7,361 nucleotides of DNA. Source: JAAZLS01 sp964463285. Its GTDB lineage: Bacteria > Bacillota > Dethiobacteria > DTU022. The notes beneath the pieces were generated by a model that was not told the DNA's origin, searched no databases, and saw only the letters and a list, made by a program, of their open reading frames with translations. Position numbers and translations under genes: made by a program. The stretch lies in contig CAYXBB010000054.1 of the NCBI GenBank assembly GCA_964463285.1, positions 1 through 7,361 on the forward strand. The letters run 5' to 3'. Positions 5,650 through 7,361 of this stretch are shown in pieces. The stretch's first letter is position 1. Each line of letters opens with the position of its first letter.

Positions 5650-7361
5650 TTAACGGGCACCTCCGCCGCCGCCCCCTCCGCCGCCACCGCCGCCACCGGA
5701 AAAGCCGCCCCCTCCTCCCGAACCGGAGGAGGAACTGCTAAGAGCAGTCCGAAAAGTTTGCTGAACCGAGGTGGTCAAACTGTCAAAACGGGTAGGATTG
5801 GAGAGTGCCAGGTGATACCAGCCTGCCCGGGTGGCCAGAAAAGCCGGATCTTGAACTTCCGGATAAACCATGGTCAACTGTTTCATCACCTGTTTCCCTA
5901 CACCGAGGGCCACCGCGTACACCAAATAATGTTCCCAAATCTCCAAAGCGGGAACATAGGCCCGGTCAAGTTCGGAAAAATGGAGCAAGAACCGGCGGAA
6001 AGCCTTCCATTTGGCAAAATGATCGGAGCCAACGGGGGTCAGGTTTTTGATCTTTCCCCCCGAAAGGAGTAACAATAGGCCTACTATTATCGAGACGGTG
6101 CCAAATATGGACATCTCTCCGATAAAAAGAAGACCGGCCCCGGCAGCAAGTATAACCAGCCCGCCGATAATCACCGCCCAGGCGCTGCTCCCATAGAAGC
6201 CCAACTCTTTAACCTGCTCTTTAATGGTCCCGGCCCAACCGCGATAGAATTGAGCCACGGTTGTTTTCCGGCGTTTGGCATACTCCTCAATCTCCTGAAA
6301 GGAGACCGCTCCCCCCGGCTGCCGAGCCACCTGATTAAAAATGAAATGATAAACCCTAAGCTCGTGGCCCGCCAAATGTTCCCTATTCTCCCCCGGGTAA
6401 AGGTAGTAGTCGGTATAAGTGCGTTTACGGACAAGACCTTTTTCGGCCTGGTACTCCCCCAGGTGCAAAGAACCCCGCCGCGCCAAATCGAGAAGGGTGG
6501 CTGTAAAATCCTCCGGGGTGGTTCGCCCTTGCCGAAAAAAATTTCCCGCCTCCGCCGGTGAGTAATCCCCCGGCGGTTCCCGGTAGTAGTCGCCTGGATA
6601 GGCCTGCGGGTGATATAGACCGCGGCGCCGCATGAGATGATAAAATACCAGAGCCGCTAGAGCAACGATAACCCCTCCGAAAGAATCGACCCGGGCTAGC
6701 CGGCGTCTCCGATTGGCCTTTCCGGCCCATTTCTCCTCCTCGGCCAGGATCCCGGGCAGCCCCTCCTTGCCGGACAAATTGCCGGCCCCGGGGACCAACT
6801 CCGGCGGGAAAAGAACCCGCCCCTCCAGAAAGGTCTTGCGGGGCAGATCGGCAATTTCCCAGGTAACCCGGTTTTCTTCTTTAGAGACATTGCCCTGCAA
6901 AGGGCCGTGTCCCCAGACCCGCAGATCATCAGACCTTGCCCCCTCGGGCAGAATTAAAGACACCCGAGCATGATCTGTGCGTTCCTCCCATTTATCCCCT
7001 ATAAACTGATAATAAAGCTCGGCTACATCCTGGTGGAGAAGGACCGCATTATCCACCGTGTACGAAATGGTAAAGGTGCGCTCCTCATCGGCCGCCTCAA
7101 AGCTCCAGTCAATATAGATATGGTCCGGGTGCTCCTCTACATAAAATATTCCCGCTATATCCTGGGTTCCAGGAGGCATCTTTTCGTAAGCCTCGCCTCC
7201 CTCACCGATCGAAACCTCCCTGATCGATGCGTTATGTTTCAGGTAAATATACTCCCAAGCCCCCCGGTAGCGGCCATTAAACCGGAAGGTGCGATTCTCC
7301 ACCACGCTCATCGAACCATCGGGATGAACCTCCGCCTTGATCTCCACCCGCGGGAAATAGT
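5650..7361 (-). CDS. DUF2207 domain membrane protein (5' end lies beyond the right edge)
   Basis: At least 569 residues are visible on the minus strand, and the frame stays open to the right edge. The GTG at 7345-7347 is therefore probably internal (preceded by YFPR) and the signal peptide lies outside. Numbering from that GTG, residues 1-180 form the extracytoplasmic DUF2207 beta domain, starting EIKAEVHPDGSMSVVENRTF. A membrane segment follows at 223-239, then the family motif YYREPPGDYSPAEAG (254-268), a cytoplasmic winged-helix-like region (269-380), two membrane segments (389-409 and 412-430), and the conserved WEHYLVYAVALGVGKQVMK (471-489). The C-terminus is a Ser/Gly tract (537-563), ending in 13 glycines before AR. 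Such proteins (YciQ-like) are widespread and unassigned. The zinc-ribbon gene follows on the same strand. Confidence 0.88.
   Translation of the reverse strand, partial: YFPRVEIKAEVHPDGSMSVVENRTFRFNGRYRGAWEYIYLKHNASIREVSIGEGGEAYEKMPPGTQDIAGIFYVEEHPDHIYIDWSFEAADEERTFTISYTVDNAVLLHQDVAELYYQFIGDKWEERTDHARVSLILPEGARSDDLRVWGHGPLQGNVSKEENRVTWEIADLPRKTFLEGRVLFPPELVPGAGNLSGKEGLPGILAEEEKWAGKANRRRRLARVDSFGGVIVALAALVFYHLMRRRGLYHPQAYPGDYYREPPGDYSPAEAGNFFRQGRTTPEDFTATLLDLARRGSLHLGEYQAEKGLVRKRTYTDYYLYPGENREHLAGHELRVYHFIFNQVARQPGGAVSFQEIEEYAKRRKTTVAQFYRGWAGTIKEQVKELGFYGSSAWAVIIGGLVILAAGAGLLFIGEMSIFGTVSIIVGLLLLLSGGKIKNLTPVGSDHFAKWKAFRRFLLHFSELDRAYVPALEIWEHYLVYAVALGVGKQVMKQLTMVYPEVQDPAFLATRAGWYHLALSNPTRFDSLTTSVQQTFRTALSSSSSGSGGGGGFSGGGGGGGGGGGGGAR

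Noticed and set aside
5349..5696. 115-codon minus-strand frame spanning the end of DUF2207 and the zinc-ribbon start
   Set aside because: It overlaps two better-supported genes in another frame; its first residues are only the shifted glycine-codon repeat.
5758..6072. Plus-strand frames opposite the DUF2207 gene
   Set aside because: Antisense shadows of a GC-rich gene; no ribosome binding sites or family motifs.

Overview
The window reads like chromosomal DNA from a Gram-positive, Clostridia-type bacterium (Bacillota). This is an inference. It rests on strong AGGAGG-type ribosome binding sites, a TasA/camelysin-like matrix protein, a VTC-type polyphosphate polymerase beside a DUF4956 membrane protein, and a LuxR regulator with a multi-pass membrane half. 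No rRNA, tRNA, CRISPR array, transposase or phage gene is visible. Base composition is uneven: the intergenic DNA of the left half is AT-rich, while the LuxR gene and the right-hand operon are GC-richer.

Layout. Positions 1-1038 (minus strand) hold a two-gene unit: a VTC-domain polyphosphate polymerase followed by a DUF4956 membrane protein cut by the left edge. Positions 1039-1419 are AT-rich and non-coding, ending in a terminator-like two-tier hairpin just before a plus-strand gene (1420-1911). That gene encodes a TasA/CalY-like protein that oddly lacks a signal peptide. A strong hairpin (1935-1965) and a nested inverted-repeat element (1995-2085) separate it from a convergent DUF2062 membrane protein gene (2116-2655, minus strand).

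Positions 2656-3002 are a divergent promoter region, with an extended -10 promoter for the DUF2062 gene, a sigma-A-like promoter for the LuxR gene and a perfect 12-bp palindrome. The 479-residue LuxR-type regulator (3003-4442) has 11-12 predicted membrane segments and a C-terminal DNA-binding domain. Positions 4443-5026 contain no intact gene, but the minus strand carries a decayed alpha/beta-hydrolase remnant. From 5027 to the right edge, all on the minus strand, come a terminator, a small zinc-ribbon protein gene, a 186-bp spacer and a large DUF2207 membrane protein cut by the right edge.

How the genes relate. The polymerase and the DUF4956 protein probably act together at the membrane in polyphosphate or spore/envelope biology. 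A CotH-type gene would be a common next neighbour beyond the left edge. The DUF2207 and zinc-ribbon genes are probably one transcription unit ending at the hairpin at 5031-5048. The TasA-like, DUF2062 and LuxR genes look like independent units with their own signals. I see no clearly new defence or biosynthetic system. The most notable items are the signal-less TasA-like protein with its structured leader, and the nested inverted repeat after it.
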